DNA of 33,929 bases from JBBRNH01 sp038230415 (GTDB lineage Bacteria; Bacteroidota; Bacteroidia; Cytophagales; Spirosomataceae): the NCBI GenBank assembly GCA_038230415.1, contig JBBRNH010000065.1, positions 1 to 33,929 on the forward strand, in the 5' to 3' direction. Both the position numbers and the translations under genes were made by a program. The notes under the pieces were generated by a model. That model was not told the DNA's origin, did not search any database, and was given only the letters and a program-made list of their open reading frames with translations. Numbering within the stretch: the stretch's first letter is position 1; the number at the start of each line of letters is the position of its first letter. Below are positions 1 through 7,277 of the stretch, one piece after another.

Positions 1-1089
1 CCGGGCCAGGCCGTTGAAATCATCAAAGGTTTCGTTGGTGTTTACTGTGCTGCCCGCGTCAGTTGTCATGCGTTGTTTTCCCACGGCCAGCAGCACCCCA
101 AAAGCCGAGATGGTGGCTACTGAATAGGCCAATGAATAAAACACGATGGCCTGTTTGCTTTCCTGCGTGAGGGCCACTAAACCAATGAGCAGATAACCCG
201 CGTGCGAGATGCTCGAATACGCCATCATCCGCTTGAAGGTGTTCTGGTAAACCGCCGTTACGTTACCTGCAATCAGGGTAAGGGCCGTAACAACGGCGAT
301 GATGATGGCCCAATAATCGTATATCCCGGCAAACGAAGCCGACAGGAGTTTGAGCAAAGCCGCAAAACCCGCCGTTTTCACCACCGTTGACATATACGCC
401 GTAAACAGCGTTGGCGCACCGTCATAGACATCGGGAGTCCAGAAGTGAAACGGCGCGGCAGATACTTTAAACAGCATCCCGATGAGCAACATCAACATCC
501 CAACCCGAAACAATAGCACGGTTGAGGTGAAGTTCCCCGCCGAGATATAGCCCCGCAAGCCGCTGAGCGTAAATGACCCCGTAGCCCCGTAGAGCAGGGC
601 CATCCCGAACAATAGAATCCCGGTGGCAAACGCGCCCATCAAGAAATACTTCAGTGCGGCCTCGTTTGACCGTTGGTTCCGCTTGTCGCTACCCGTCAAA
701 ACGTACATCGCTACGGACAGAATTTCGACCCCGACGAAGAGCATAATCAGGTTCTCGAAGCTAATCATCATAATGGCCCCGACGAGCGAAAACAGCAGAA
801 TAGCGTAATATTCAGCCGGTTGCGCGGAGTCATCTTCGGCCCAGCTCCCCGACAAAGCCACCACCATAAAAGCCGACAACAGCGCAATGCTGGTGAAAAT
901 AATAGCGAGGTTATCGGTCATCAGCATCCCCTGAAAGTAGAGATAGCTTTGGTTCCAGTCGGTGAAAGCGGCCAAAGCCGAAGCGGCCAGAAACAGCAGT
1001 GCAGCCGGTAATAGCAACACTTTTGATTTCAGGAAACCCAAAAACAGCAGCGCGATGCCGAACAGGGAGAGGAGAATAATGGCGAACAT
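1..1089 (-). CDS. nuoN: NADH-quinone oxidoreductase subunit N (partial, 3' end outside window)
   Basis: This is one of the three antiporter-like proton-pumping subunits of respiratory complex I in the inner membrane. The first 363 codons are present, from an ATG at 1089 reading leftward, with no stop before base 1. Hydrophobic helices fill the reading frame. The conserved TM5 glutamate is seen at about E122 (FVGVEILSVAMYV), and the TM7 lysine at about K208 in FKVSAAPFHFWTPDVYDGAP, a strong NuoN signature. Family members have about 480 residues, so roughly a quarter is missing at the window edge. It is last in the visible nuoK-L-M-N order, 92 bp after nuoM, and that spacer is filled by an inverted repeat. 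Identity is near certain. Confidence 0.96.
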   Translation of the reverse strand, partial: MFAIILLSLFGIALLFLGFLKSKVLLLPAALLFLAASALAAFTDWNQSYLYFQGMLMTDNLAIIFTSIALLSAFMVVALSGSWAEDDSAQPAEYYAILLFSLVGAIMMISFENLIMLFVGVEILSVAMYVLTGSDKRNQRSNEAALKYFLMGAFATGILLFGMALLYGATGSFTLSGLRGYISAGNFTSTVLLFRVGMLMLLIGMLFKVSAAPFHFWTPDVYDGAPTLFTAYMSTVVKTAGFAALLKLLSASFAGIYDYWAIIIAVVTALTLIAGNVTAVYQNTFKRMMAYSSISHAGYLLIGLVALTQESKQAIVFYSLAYSVATISAFGVLLAVGKQRMTTDAGSTVNTNETFDDFNGLAR

Positions 1090-1183
1090 GGTATTCGGTT
1101 TACGGTTTATGGTTTACGGGTTTGCTCGGCTCTGGTTACGCTACCGGATGGCCCCGTAAACCGCAAACCGAATACCGTAAACT
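1090..1183. repeat. Intergenic inverted repeat of 7-bp words between nuoM and nuoN
   Basis: The left part (1090-1124) reads as five consecutive 7-bp words: GGTATTC, three GGTTTAC-like words and GGGTTTG. The right part (about 1149-1183), read on the minus strand, is again made of such words, including GGTATTC, GGTTTGC and GGTTTAC. The two halves form an imperfect inverted repeat and differ by one word between GGTATTC and the closing GGG. The right arm overlaps the nuoM stop codon (1182-1184). On the nuo mRNA it could fold as a hairpin between nuoM and nuoN. No promoter or gene is seen in it. Confidence 0.85.
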
Positions 1184-2639
1184 ATTTTATAGAATTTAGC
1201 AGATTCAGCACTGCCGGTTCGGTCAGGTTCAGGAATGACGAGGGATGCAGGCCAATCCAGAACACCATCACGACTAACGGAATCAGGACGTAGCTTTCGG
1301 TACTGTTCAGGTCAGCGAAGTATTCGGTGCGGCCCGTTGGCGTACCAAACATGGTTTTCTGAAATAAACGGAGCATATATACCGCTCCCAAAATAATGGT
1401 CAAACCGGCCACCGCGCCTAAGATCGGATTGTACGAATACACGCCGTGCAGCAGTAAAAACTCGCCGATAAAACCGTTGGTCAGCGGCAGAGCCACCGCG
1501 CCAAGTAGCAAGATCATATAATACAGCGTCAGTTTGGGCGTGTTGCGGGTGATGCCGCCGAGTTGGTCGAGTTGGCGGGTTTGGGTGCGGCTGAAAATAA
1601 TATCGGCCACAAAAAACAACCCGACCACATTCACACCGTGCGCCAGCATCTGCACCAACGCGCCCTGCAAGCCCGTTGTGGTTTGCGAAAAAACCCCGGC
1701 AGCCATCAGCCCGACGTGCGCGAAGGACGAATACGCGATGAGCCGTTTCATGTCGCGTTGCCGGATGGCGATAATTGAGCCATAGACAATGCCAATCACC
1801 GACAGAATAACCGCCGTTTTGCCGTTTACGAATGCCCCGTCGGGAACAATAGGCAGGATGAACCGAATCAGGCCGTAAACGCCCATTTTGAGCATAATAC
1901 CAGCCAGAAGCATCGTGGCTGGTGTCGGCGATTCAACGTAGGTATCGGGTTGCCAGGTATGAAACGGAAACAGGGGCATCTTGATACCAAACGCCAGAAA
2001 AAACGCCCAGAACAGCCAGCCCTGCGCCGACAGCGACAGGTTGAGCGCGTAAAAATCAGTGATTGCCGCCGAGTGGATACCGGCTTGATTCACCGGCGTT
2101 TGCAGGTACAGATATACCAGCGCGATGAGCATGAACAAACTCCCGAAGATGGTATAAACAAAGAACTTGAACGTCACCGCTACCCGGTCGTCACCACCCC
2201 ACATGGCGGCTAAGAAATAAACCGGGATCAGCGCGGCCTCGAAGAAAAAGTAAAACAGAAACGCATCCTTCGCCGTGAACACGCCCATCAAAGCCGCCTG
2301 CATAAATAAAATCAGGGCATAAAACGTAGCCGTGCGGTCGTATTTGTGATTGAATGTCGAGAGGATAATCAACGGCGTAAGAAAAGCCGTGAGCAACACC
2401 AGCAACAGACTGATTCCGTCGATGCCCGCGCTGAACCGCAAACCAAGCGACGAAACCCAGGGGTAATCGAACGCAAATTGCGATTGGGTATCGGCCTTGA
2501 ACGTAAAGAAAATATAGGCAACGCCGATCAGTTCGACTAACGACGCGGCCAACGCCAACTGTTTCGGCACACGCCCTTTTTGCCAGAGCATCACAATAGC
2601 CGTTAGTGCGGGAAGAAGAATAAGGTCAAGTGTTAGCAT
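1182..2639 (-). CDS. nuoM: NADH-quinone oxidoreductase subunit M
   Basis: Antiporter-like proton-pumping subunit of complex I, 485 residues, a normal NuoM length. About 14 membrane helices are predicted from the hydrophobicity. The TM5 glutamate is at E134 (FFFEAALIPVYFLAAMWGG). The channel lysine is at K220, followed by PLFPFHTWQPD and VESPTPATMLLAGIMLKMGV, typical of NuoM. The ATG at 2639 gives the usual short hydrophobic N-terminus. It lies between nuoL and nuoN on the same strand and is probably co-transcribed with them from the promoter in front of nuoK. Both flanking spacers hold inverted repeats. No missing key residue was noticed. Confidence 0.97.
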   Translation of the reverse strand: MLTLDLILLPALTAIVMLWQKGRVPKQLALAASLVELIGVAYIFFTFKADTQSQFAFDYPWVSSLGLRFSAGIDGISLLLVLLTAFLTPLIILSTFNHKYDRTATFYALILFMQAALMGVFTAKDAFLFYFFFEAALIPVYFLAAMWGGDDRVAVTFKFFVYTIFGSLFMLIALVYLYLQTPVNQAGIHSAAITDFYALNLSLSAQGWLFWAFFLAFGIKMPLFPFHTWQPDTYVESPTPATMLLAGIMLKMGVYGLIRFILPIVPDGAFVNGKTAVILSVIGIVYGSIIAIRQRDMKRLIAYSSFAHVGLMAAGVFSQTTTGLQGALVQMLAHGVNVVGLFFVADIIFSRTQTRQLDQLGGITRNTPKLTLYYMILLLGAVALPLTNGFIGEFLLLHGVYSYNPILGAVAGLTIILGAVYMLRLFQKTMFGTPTGRTEYFADLNSTESYVLIPLVVMVFWIGLHPSSFLNLTEPAVLNLLNSIK

Positions 2640-2643
2640 AAAG

Positions 2644-2762
2644 GGTTTGTGGTTTGTGGTTTGTGCAGGGCGGCCTGTGCCGTTTGTCGTTGGCTGACGC
2701 GAACGTAGATGTGCGGCAGCTAACTACGAACGGCACAGGCCGCCCTGCACAAACCACAAACT
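2644..2762. repeat. Large inverted repeat of 7-bp words between nuoL and nuoM
   Basis: The arms are 2651-2699 and 2714-2762, 49 bp each, with a 14-bp loop. Reading by hand, 44 of 49 positions match, including a 33-bp perfect stretch (2652-2684 against 2729-2761). Each arm parses into seven 7-bp words: GGTTTGT copies, then GCAGGGC, GGCCTGT and further degenerate words. One extra GGTTTGT (2644-2650) lies outside the left arm. Arms and loop are all multiples of seven. It fills nearly the whole 122-bp spacer and ends at the nuoL stop codon. It could form a very stable hairpin in mRNA or a cruciform in DNA. Confidence 0.93.
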
Positions 2763-4714
2763 CAAAATATACTCAATACAAGTTGCCAGTTAATGAAAAA
2801 CCGAAGCGTTACAATCAGCAAAATGCTCACCACCATTGCCAGCACGTAGCTGCCAATGCTGCCGTTCTGCACTAATCGGGCTTGCCCGGCCCCGGCCCGC
2901 ACAAGCCATGCCGCGCCGTTGACTACGCCGTCAATGGCGAACTCGCCGAAACTAAACAGCACATCGCCCAACGCCCGGATAGGCCGGACGACGATGGCTT
3001 CGTAAAATTCGTCAATGTAATATTTGTTGTACACCACCTTCGCCAACAGCGATTGCTCTGCCGAATCGGGAGCGGGAACGGCTTTGCGGCTCACGAAGAT
3101 GAGGTAAGCGGCTCCGGCAGCCAGCAAGGCCACGCCCGTCGAAACGGCCATCAACGTATATTCCAAACGGTGGTCGGTGGCTTCGACAAAGGCTTCGGGG
3201 CGCACCCGTTTGGCCTGCTCAAACAACGGCTCCATAAATTGACTCAGCCAACCGCCACCGGGCAGGTTGAGCAAGCCGCCAAACACCGACAGCGCGGCCA
3301 GCACCATCAGCGGAATCGTCATCGTCAACGGTGATTCGTGGAGGTGGTGTTTCTGCTTGTCTGTTCCCCGAAACTCACCGAAGAATGTCAGAAACAACAG
3401 CCGGAACATATAAAAACTTGTCATTGCCGACCCCAGCAAACCCAGCGCGTACAAGAACTTATTGTGTTCAAAGACGTGGTACAGGATTTCGTCTTTCGAG
3501 AAGAACCCGGCAAACGGTGGAATCCCGGAAATGGCGATTGTGCCTAAAAGAAACGTGATGAACGTAATGGGCAGGTACTTTCGCAACCCGCCCATGTTTC
3601 TGATGTCCTGCTCATCGCTCATGGCGTGAATCACGCTACCCGCGCCGAGGAACAGCAACGCCTTAAAAAATGCGTGCGTAATCACGTGGAACATCCCCGC
3701 CGTGAAACCCATCACGCTCAATCCCAGAAACATATAGCCCAACTGCGAGACCGTTGAGTAGGCCAGAACTTTCTTGATGTCGTTCTGCAAAACCCCAATC
3801 GAAGCCGTAAGCAGCAGCGTGACAACGGCAATGCCGCCGATAATCTCCATCGTAATCGGGGCCAGCGAATACAGCACGTTCGACCGGACGACCATGTAAA
3901 TCCCGGCTGTTACCATGGTGGCCGCGTGAATCAGGGCCGACACCGGCGTTGGGCCAGCCATCGCGTCGGGCAGCCACGTGAAGAGCGGAATCTGCGCCGA
4001 TTTGCCCATTGCGCCGATGAACAAGAGCATCGTAATGGCAACGATAGTTGGGTTTCCAACGGCAAAACCAGTGGCCTGCTCAAAAACCGTTGTAAACTCG
4101 GTTGTACCAAATGTGTTGATAATCAGGAAGATACCGAGCAGATAACCCAAATCGCCGATGCGGTTCATGACAAAGGCTTTGCGGGCAGCATTATTGAAAT
4201 TGGTGTTTTTGTTCCAGAAGCCGATGAGCAGGTATGAACACAGCCCCACGCCCTCCCAGCCAATAAACATGATGACGAAGTTTGACCCCATCACTAACAG
4301 GAGCATAAAAAACAGGAACAGGTTCAGGAAGGCCATAAACTTGCCGTAGCCTGCGTCGTGGTTCATGTAGCCGATGCTATACAGGTGAATCAGCGAGCCA
4401 ACGCCGGTCACAATCAGCAGCATCAGCAGGGATAACTGGTCAATCTGAAACGAGAAGTTAATGTGCAGTTGGCCGACCGAAATCCAGTCGAACAGCACAA
4501 CTTTTATGGGGACGGCATTGGCGAGGTGGTCAAGTTCGAGTTCGTAAACATAAAGCCCAAACATAAAAACCGTCACGACAAACGAAGCCAATGAAGCCCC
4601 AACGGAAATTGCGCCGACCAAGCCGGTTGGGATTTTCTTAAAACCAACACCGTTGATAATGAAACCCAGCAGGGGAAACAGAGGAATCAGCGCACAGAGT
4701 AATTCAAGGTTCAT
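2762..4714 (-). CDS. nuoL: NADH-quinone oxidoreductase subunit L
   Basis: Largest antiporter-like subunit of complex I, 650 residues, within the usual 600-650 range. The conserved TM5 glutamate is at E154 (FIGWEGVGLCSYLLIGFW) and the TM7 lysine at K238 (MGKSAQIPLFTWLPDAM). The next stretch, GPTPVSALIHAATMVTAGIY, is diagnostic of NuoL. The C-terminal part is consistent with the long lateral helix and final anchoring helix of the family. The ATG at 4714 gives the expected N-terminus (MNLELLCALIPLFPLLGF). It follows nuoK on the same strand after a 130-bp spacer carrying an inverted repeat, and is probably in the same operon. Confidence 0.97.
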   Translation of the reverse strand: MNLELLCALIPLFPLLGFIINGVGFKKIPTGLVGAISVGASLASFVVTVFMFGLYVYELELDHLANAVPIKVVLFDWISVGQLHINFSFQIDQLSLLMLLIVTGVGSLIHLYSIGYMNHDAGYGKFMAFLNLFLFFMLLLVMGSNFVIMFIGWEGVGLCSYLLIGFWNKNTNFNNAARKAFVMNRIGDLGYLLGIFLIINTFGTTEFTTVFEQATGFAVGNPTIVAITMLLFIGAMGKSAQIPLFTWLPDAMAGPTPVSALIHAATMVTAGIYMVVRSNVLYSLAPITMEIIGGIAVVTLLLTASIGVLQNDIKKVLAYSTVSQLGYMFLGLSVMGFTAGMFHVITHAFFKALLFLGAGSVIHAMSDEQDIRNMGGLRKYLPITFITFLLGTIAISGIPPFAGFFSKDEILYHVFEHNKFLYALGLLGSAMTSFYMFRLLFLTFFGEFRGTDKQKHHLHESPLTMTIPLMVLAALSVFGGLLNLPGGGWLSQFMEPLFEQAKRVRPEAFVEATDHRLEYTLMAVSTGVALLAAGAAYLIFVSRKAVPAPDSAEQSLLAKVVYNKYYIDEFYEAIVVRPIRALGDVLFSFGEFAIDGVVNGAAWLVRAGAGQARLVQNGSIGSYVLAMVVSILLIVTLRFFINWQLVLSIF

Positions 4715-4722
4715 AAAATAGA

Positions 4723-4838
4723 GTCGAAAGTCAGGTTGTGTCGAAAGTCGAAAGTCAGTCCAAGCCGATGAGCATTTTGCGCCGAAAGTCTTGATTGGCA
4801 GCGCGACTTTCGACTGTTGACTAAGTCCGACTTTCGAC
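4723..4838. repeat. Imperfect inverted repeat with GTCGAAA words between nuoK and nuoL
   Basis: The left side carries GTCGAAAGTC at 4723-4732, then GTCGAAA twice in tandem at 4740-4753. The right side carries the reverse complement TTTCGAC at 4808-4814 and 4832-4838. Both halves read GTCGAAAGTC, a gap, then GTCGAAAGTC, so they are inverted copies with an indel in the middle. A related CCGAAAGTC lies near 4782. The repeated word is again 7 bp. This is the third consecutive nuo spacer to contain such an element. Confidence 0.8.
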
Positions 4839-4844
4839 CTACTT

Positions 4845-5192
4845 CTACCATTTCAGTTTGTTCAAAAGGCCCACATCAATCGAGCGGACATTGCGGTAGA
4901 TCATCACGATGATTGCCAGGCCAACGGCTACTTCGGCAGCGGCAACGGCCATGATAAAGAACACAAACACCTGCCCGGCAGCGTCAGACCGATACGACGA
5001 AAACGCGATGAGCATCAGGTTCACCGCGTTCAGCATGAGTTCGATAGACATGAAAATGATGATGGCGTTGCGTCGGGTCAAAACACCAATAATGCCGATT
5101 ACAAACAGCGCGGTGCTGATAATGAGGTAGAAATTGAGCGGAATGGACTGGATAACGCCGGGAATGGCGGTGGTAGCATCCGTTGGTTGCAT
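4845..5192 (-). CDS. nuoK: NADH-quinone oxidoreductase subunit K
   Basis: Small membrane subunit of complex I, homologous to MrpC and related to the proton path between the arms. From the ATG at 5192 it has 115 residues and three hydrophobic helices. The two conserved membrane glutamates are at E51 (IFMSIELMLNAVNLMLIAFS) and E87 (MAVAAAEVAVGLAIIV). The family is usually about 100 residues, so there is a short N-terminal extension (MQPTDATTAIPGVI). An in-frame ATG at 5252 would give 135 residues, but it lies upstream of the promoter at 5217-5246, so 5192 is preferred. nuoJ, normally just upstream, is absent here; a divergent gene takes its place. It is first of the visible nuoKLMN unit. Confidence 0.95.
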   Translation of the reverse strand: MQPTDATTAIPGVIQSIPLNFYLIISTALFVIGIIGVLTRRNAIIIFMSIELMLNAVNLMLIAFSSYRSDAAGQVFVFFIMAVAAAEVAVGLAIIVMIYRNVRSIDVGLLNKLKW

Positions 5193-5216
5193 AGAGAATT
5201 GTTCAGTCAGGACGCG

Positions 5217-5246
5217 CAAAGATAAGCGTATCTTTGCGATAGCAAA
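5217..5246 (-). promoter_or_regulatory. Bacteroidota-type promoter for nuoKLMN
   Basis: On the minus strand TTTG (5243-5246) is followed by an 18-bp spacer and TATCTTTG (5217-5224), a full match to the Bacteroidota -7 element TAnnTTTG, with a spacer close to the usual length. Transcription would start near 5210, about 18 nt before the nuoK ATG at 5192. This decides the nuoK start. The -7 element is one half of a perfect palindrome whose other half is a -7 element for the opposite strand. Confidence 0.7.
5229..5236 (+). promoter_or_regulatory. Divergent -7 promoter element for the gene at 5259
   Basis: TATCTTTG matches TAnnTTTG exactly and would start transcription near 5243, about 16 nt before the ATG at 5259. 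No good TTTG -33 element is seen at the right distance; the nearest TTG is 27 bp upstream. Together with the minus-strand element it forms the 20-bp palindrome CAAAGATAAGCGTATCTTTG (5217-5236), so the two promoters occupy overlapping DNA and probably compete or share a regulator. Confidence 0.5.
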
Positions 5247-5258
5247 CTCCAACCGCGA

Positions 5259-5894
5259 ATGAGAAATTTTGGCTACGACCTCAGCTTAATCGTCAAAACG
5301 TTTGATATTCAGGTGGCCCGGCATAGCGATTTACTCACCGAATGGCTCTCGGCGCAGTATGAATTAGACACCGTTGAGCAAGCCAATTTCGACGCACTCT
5401 TTGCCGATGCCGAAGAAGATGGCGGCTACTGGAACGAAGAAGAATTGAAAATCAACTTTGTTGGGGCGGCTTTTCGGCTGGCTAAAGTCAATGTCAAAAA
5501 CCGGATCAAAGTCTTTTACGAACGCCCGCTATCGGCAGCCGTTGGTGAGCATACGCTTTCCGTCATTGCCGATTGTCTGGTAGCGGTTCCGTTGCCATTC
5601 AACACGCCCTCGAATCCGTATTTCTTTCTACAAGAGTTCAAAAAGCGCAAAGGCGATAAACACGACCCGGAGGCTCAGATGCTTACCGCCATGCTTATTG
5701 CGCAGGAAATCAATCAGGATGGCAAACCCGTTTTTGGCGGCTACCTCATCGGGCAAAACTGGAACTTTGCCATTCTTGACGGACGCACCTACTGCCAAAG
5801 CCGCCAATACGATGCCGCCCGGCGCGATGAACTGCTGCAAATCATCTTCACGCTGCGAAAACTGCGGGAGTTGTTGCTGGGGCAGAATTCATAA
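5259..5894 (+). CDS. PD-(D/E)XK nuclease-like protein
   Basis: A soluble 211-residue protein without signal peptide or membrane helix. The middle resembles a PD-(D/E)XK nuclease core: an aspartate at D105 (IADCLVAVP), then YFFLQEFKK with E126 and K128 as the E-x-K pair. A helix follows with DPEAQMLTAMLIAQEIN, then a strand with GGYLIGQNWNFAILDG. This order is common in Bacteroidota proteins of this superfamily, often annotated only as hypothetical. Substrate and role cannot be read from sequence. It is divergent from nuoK and 42 bp upstream of a PLD-like gene on the same strand, so the two may form an operon. Base composition resembles the host genes, unlike the next gene. Confidence 0.65.
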   Translation: MRNFGYDLSLIVKTFDIQVARHSDLLTEWLSAQYELDTVEQANFDALFADAEEDGGYWNEEELKINFVGAAFRLAKVNVKNRIKVFYERPLSAAVGEHTLSVIADCLVAVPLPFNTPSNPYFFLQEFKKRKGDKHDPEAQMLTAMLIAQEINQDGKPVFGGYLIGQNWNFAILDGRTYCQSRQYDAARRDELLQIIFTLRKLRELLLGQNS

Positions 5895-5936
5895 AAACAA
5901 CAACGGCATTATCAATCCTGAAAACCGTCTGCCCAA

Positions 5937-7172
5937 ATGACCATTGACTTATTGCCTTCCTCCCCTACCAATCGTAGCGTATATGATTTGTTGGCAGATA
6001 CTTTATCAAACTGCCAATCTGTTCGGGGCAGCATAGCGTTCTGGACGCTGCCAGTAGGCGCGTTAGGAAGACAGTTGTTTTCGGCATTATGTAGGCCGGA
6101 GTCATCTATTTGCGTGGATTTCCATATTCCAACAAACTTTGATCACCTAACTGATTTTGTCCAGCAAATTCGTGGTCATCGGGTTTCTCCATCACTATTC
6201 GTTTTTTTAAAAAAGGCTGTGAAGTCTAACAACAGTGACTCTCCCGTTATGCTGCATACAAAAATTCTCCTGTTTGATATGGGAAATCAGAACTGGCAGA
6301 TTTGGATAGGCAGTCACAATTTTACGGGAAATGCGCTGCATGGTCTCAATTTGGAAGGGAGTATATGCATAAAAGGGAGTAGTGACGAGCCGGGGTTTTG
6401 TGACCTTTTAATAAAAATCAAAAGCTACTTAATTTACATTCAATCACTTTGCGAGCATTTTGATCCTGAGAGAGTCCCAGTTTACAAATCGTTAAGGGGG
6501 GAGGATGTAGATATAAATATTGCGGACTCACTTATTCGTCGAATACTGACTCTACAAAGTGAAGCAGCGAATTCACTGGCCGGACAAACAATTATACTGC
6601 TGGGTAACCTGAGAGAAGAGTTAGGGAGCATCCGCAGTAAGAATCGGGGAGGTTCGCTTGTTCTTCTTCGTGTTAGGGATGTCATTACGAAAAAACAATA
6701 TACTTATGAAGCCTATTTACGGGCAACTGATTATGTAGATAACGTCGCGTCGTCGGATGTTGTGTTCAAGCAACGGCGTTGGGCATACAGAGAAATTGAG
6801 AAAAAAAGCCAAAAGATTTCTCCGCCATTTCTACAACCTTCACAAGATGTAGATAACCAACTAATCGAGAGAAGTGGCTATTACGTCAACATACAGATTA
6901 TAGGACTTGTGAATAAAGGAGAAAAAGTATCTTATTTTACATACCCAGAGACAAATTCGGATAATTTATGGGAGCCAGTCAGAAGATTTGCTGAAGAAAC
7001 TCATGTTTCTATGCCAGATTTCGATGACCATTTTCGGAACGCTGATGCTGACTTTGCATACCAAGTTCCCCGACAAGACGTGGAAGAACTCATCTCAATC
7101 TCACCAATAGAATGGACAGATGATTTCATAGATGGGATCCTGGAAAAGCAGATTGTTGTGTTTGAGAAATAA
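5937..7172 (+). CDS. PLD-like phosphodiesterase domain protein
   Basis: A 411-residue soluble protein. The N-terminal third carries a single phospholipase-D-type catalytic motif: H107-x-K109-x4-D114, followed by G125-S126-x-N128 (IGSHNFTGNALHG). Proteins with one HKD motif usually work as dimers, and many are nucleases. The remaining 240 or so residues are not recognised; they contain no membrane helix and several charged stretches. The gene is visibly AT-richer than its neighbours, with more ATA, AGA and TTA codons, which suggests recent acquisition. It follows the PD-(D/E)XK-like gene by 42 bp. Phospholipase activity is possible but less likely than nucleic-acid cleavage given the neighbour. 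Confidence 0.7.
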   Translation: MTIDLLPSSPTNRSVYDLLADTLSNCQSVRGSIAFWTLPVGALGRQLFSALCRPESSICVDFHIPTNFDHLTDFVQQIRGHRVSPSLFVFLKKAVKSNNSDSPVMLHTKILLFDMGNQNWQIWIGSHNFTGNALHGLNLEGSICIKGSSDEPGFCDLLIKIKSYLIYIQSLCEHFDPERVPVYKSLRGEDVDINIADSLIRRILTLQSEAANSLAGQTIILLGNLREELGSIRSKNRGGSLVLLRVRDVITKKQYTYEAYLRATDYVDNVASSDVVFKQRRWAYREIEKKSQKISPPFLQPSQDVDNQLIERSGYYVNIQIIGLVNKGEKVSYFTYPETNSDNLWEPVRRFAEETHVSMPDFDDHFRNADADFAYQVPRQDVEELISISPIEWTDDFIDGILEKQIVVFEK

Positions 7173-7277
7173 TCAAGCCGGAAAACTAACCATACCTAAT
7201 CCCCCACCCGTTCACCAGTACACCCAAACGCAACTTTTCCGTAGCTTTCCGCATCTTTTTCAAAAACTCGTTTTGTC

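Noticed and set aside
1090..4838. Repeats in nuo spacers as a CRISPR array
   Set aside because: They are single inverted repeats of different sequence, with no regular repeat-spacer pattern and no cas genes.
5193..5252. Longer nuoK start at 5252 (135 residues)
   Set aside because: It lies upstream of the promoter's -7 element, and the added residues are not typical of NuoK; 5192 fits better.
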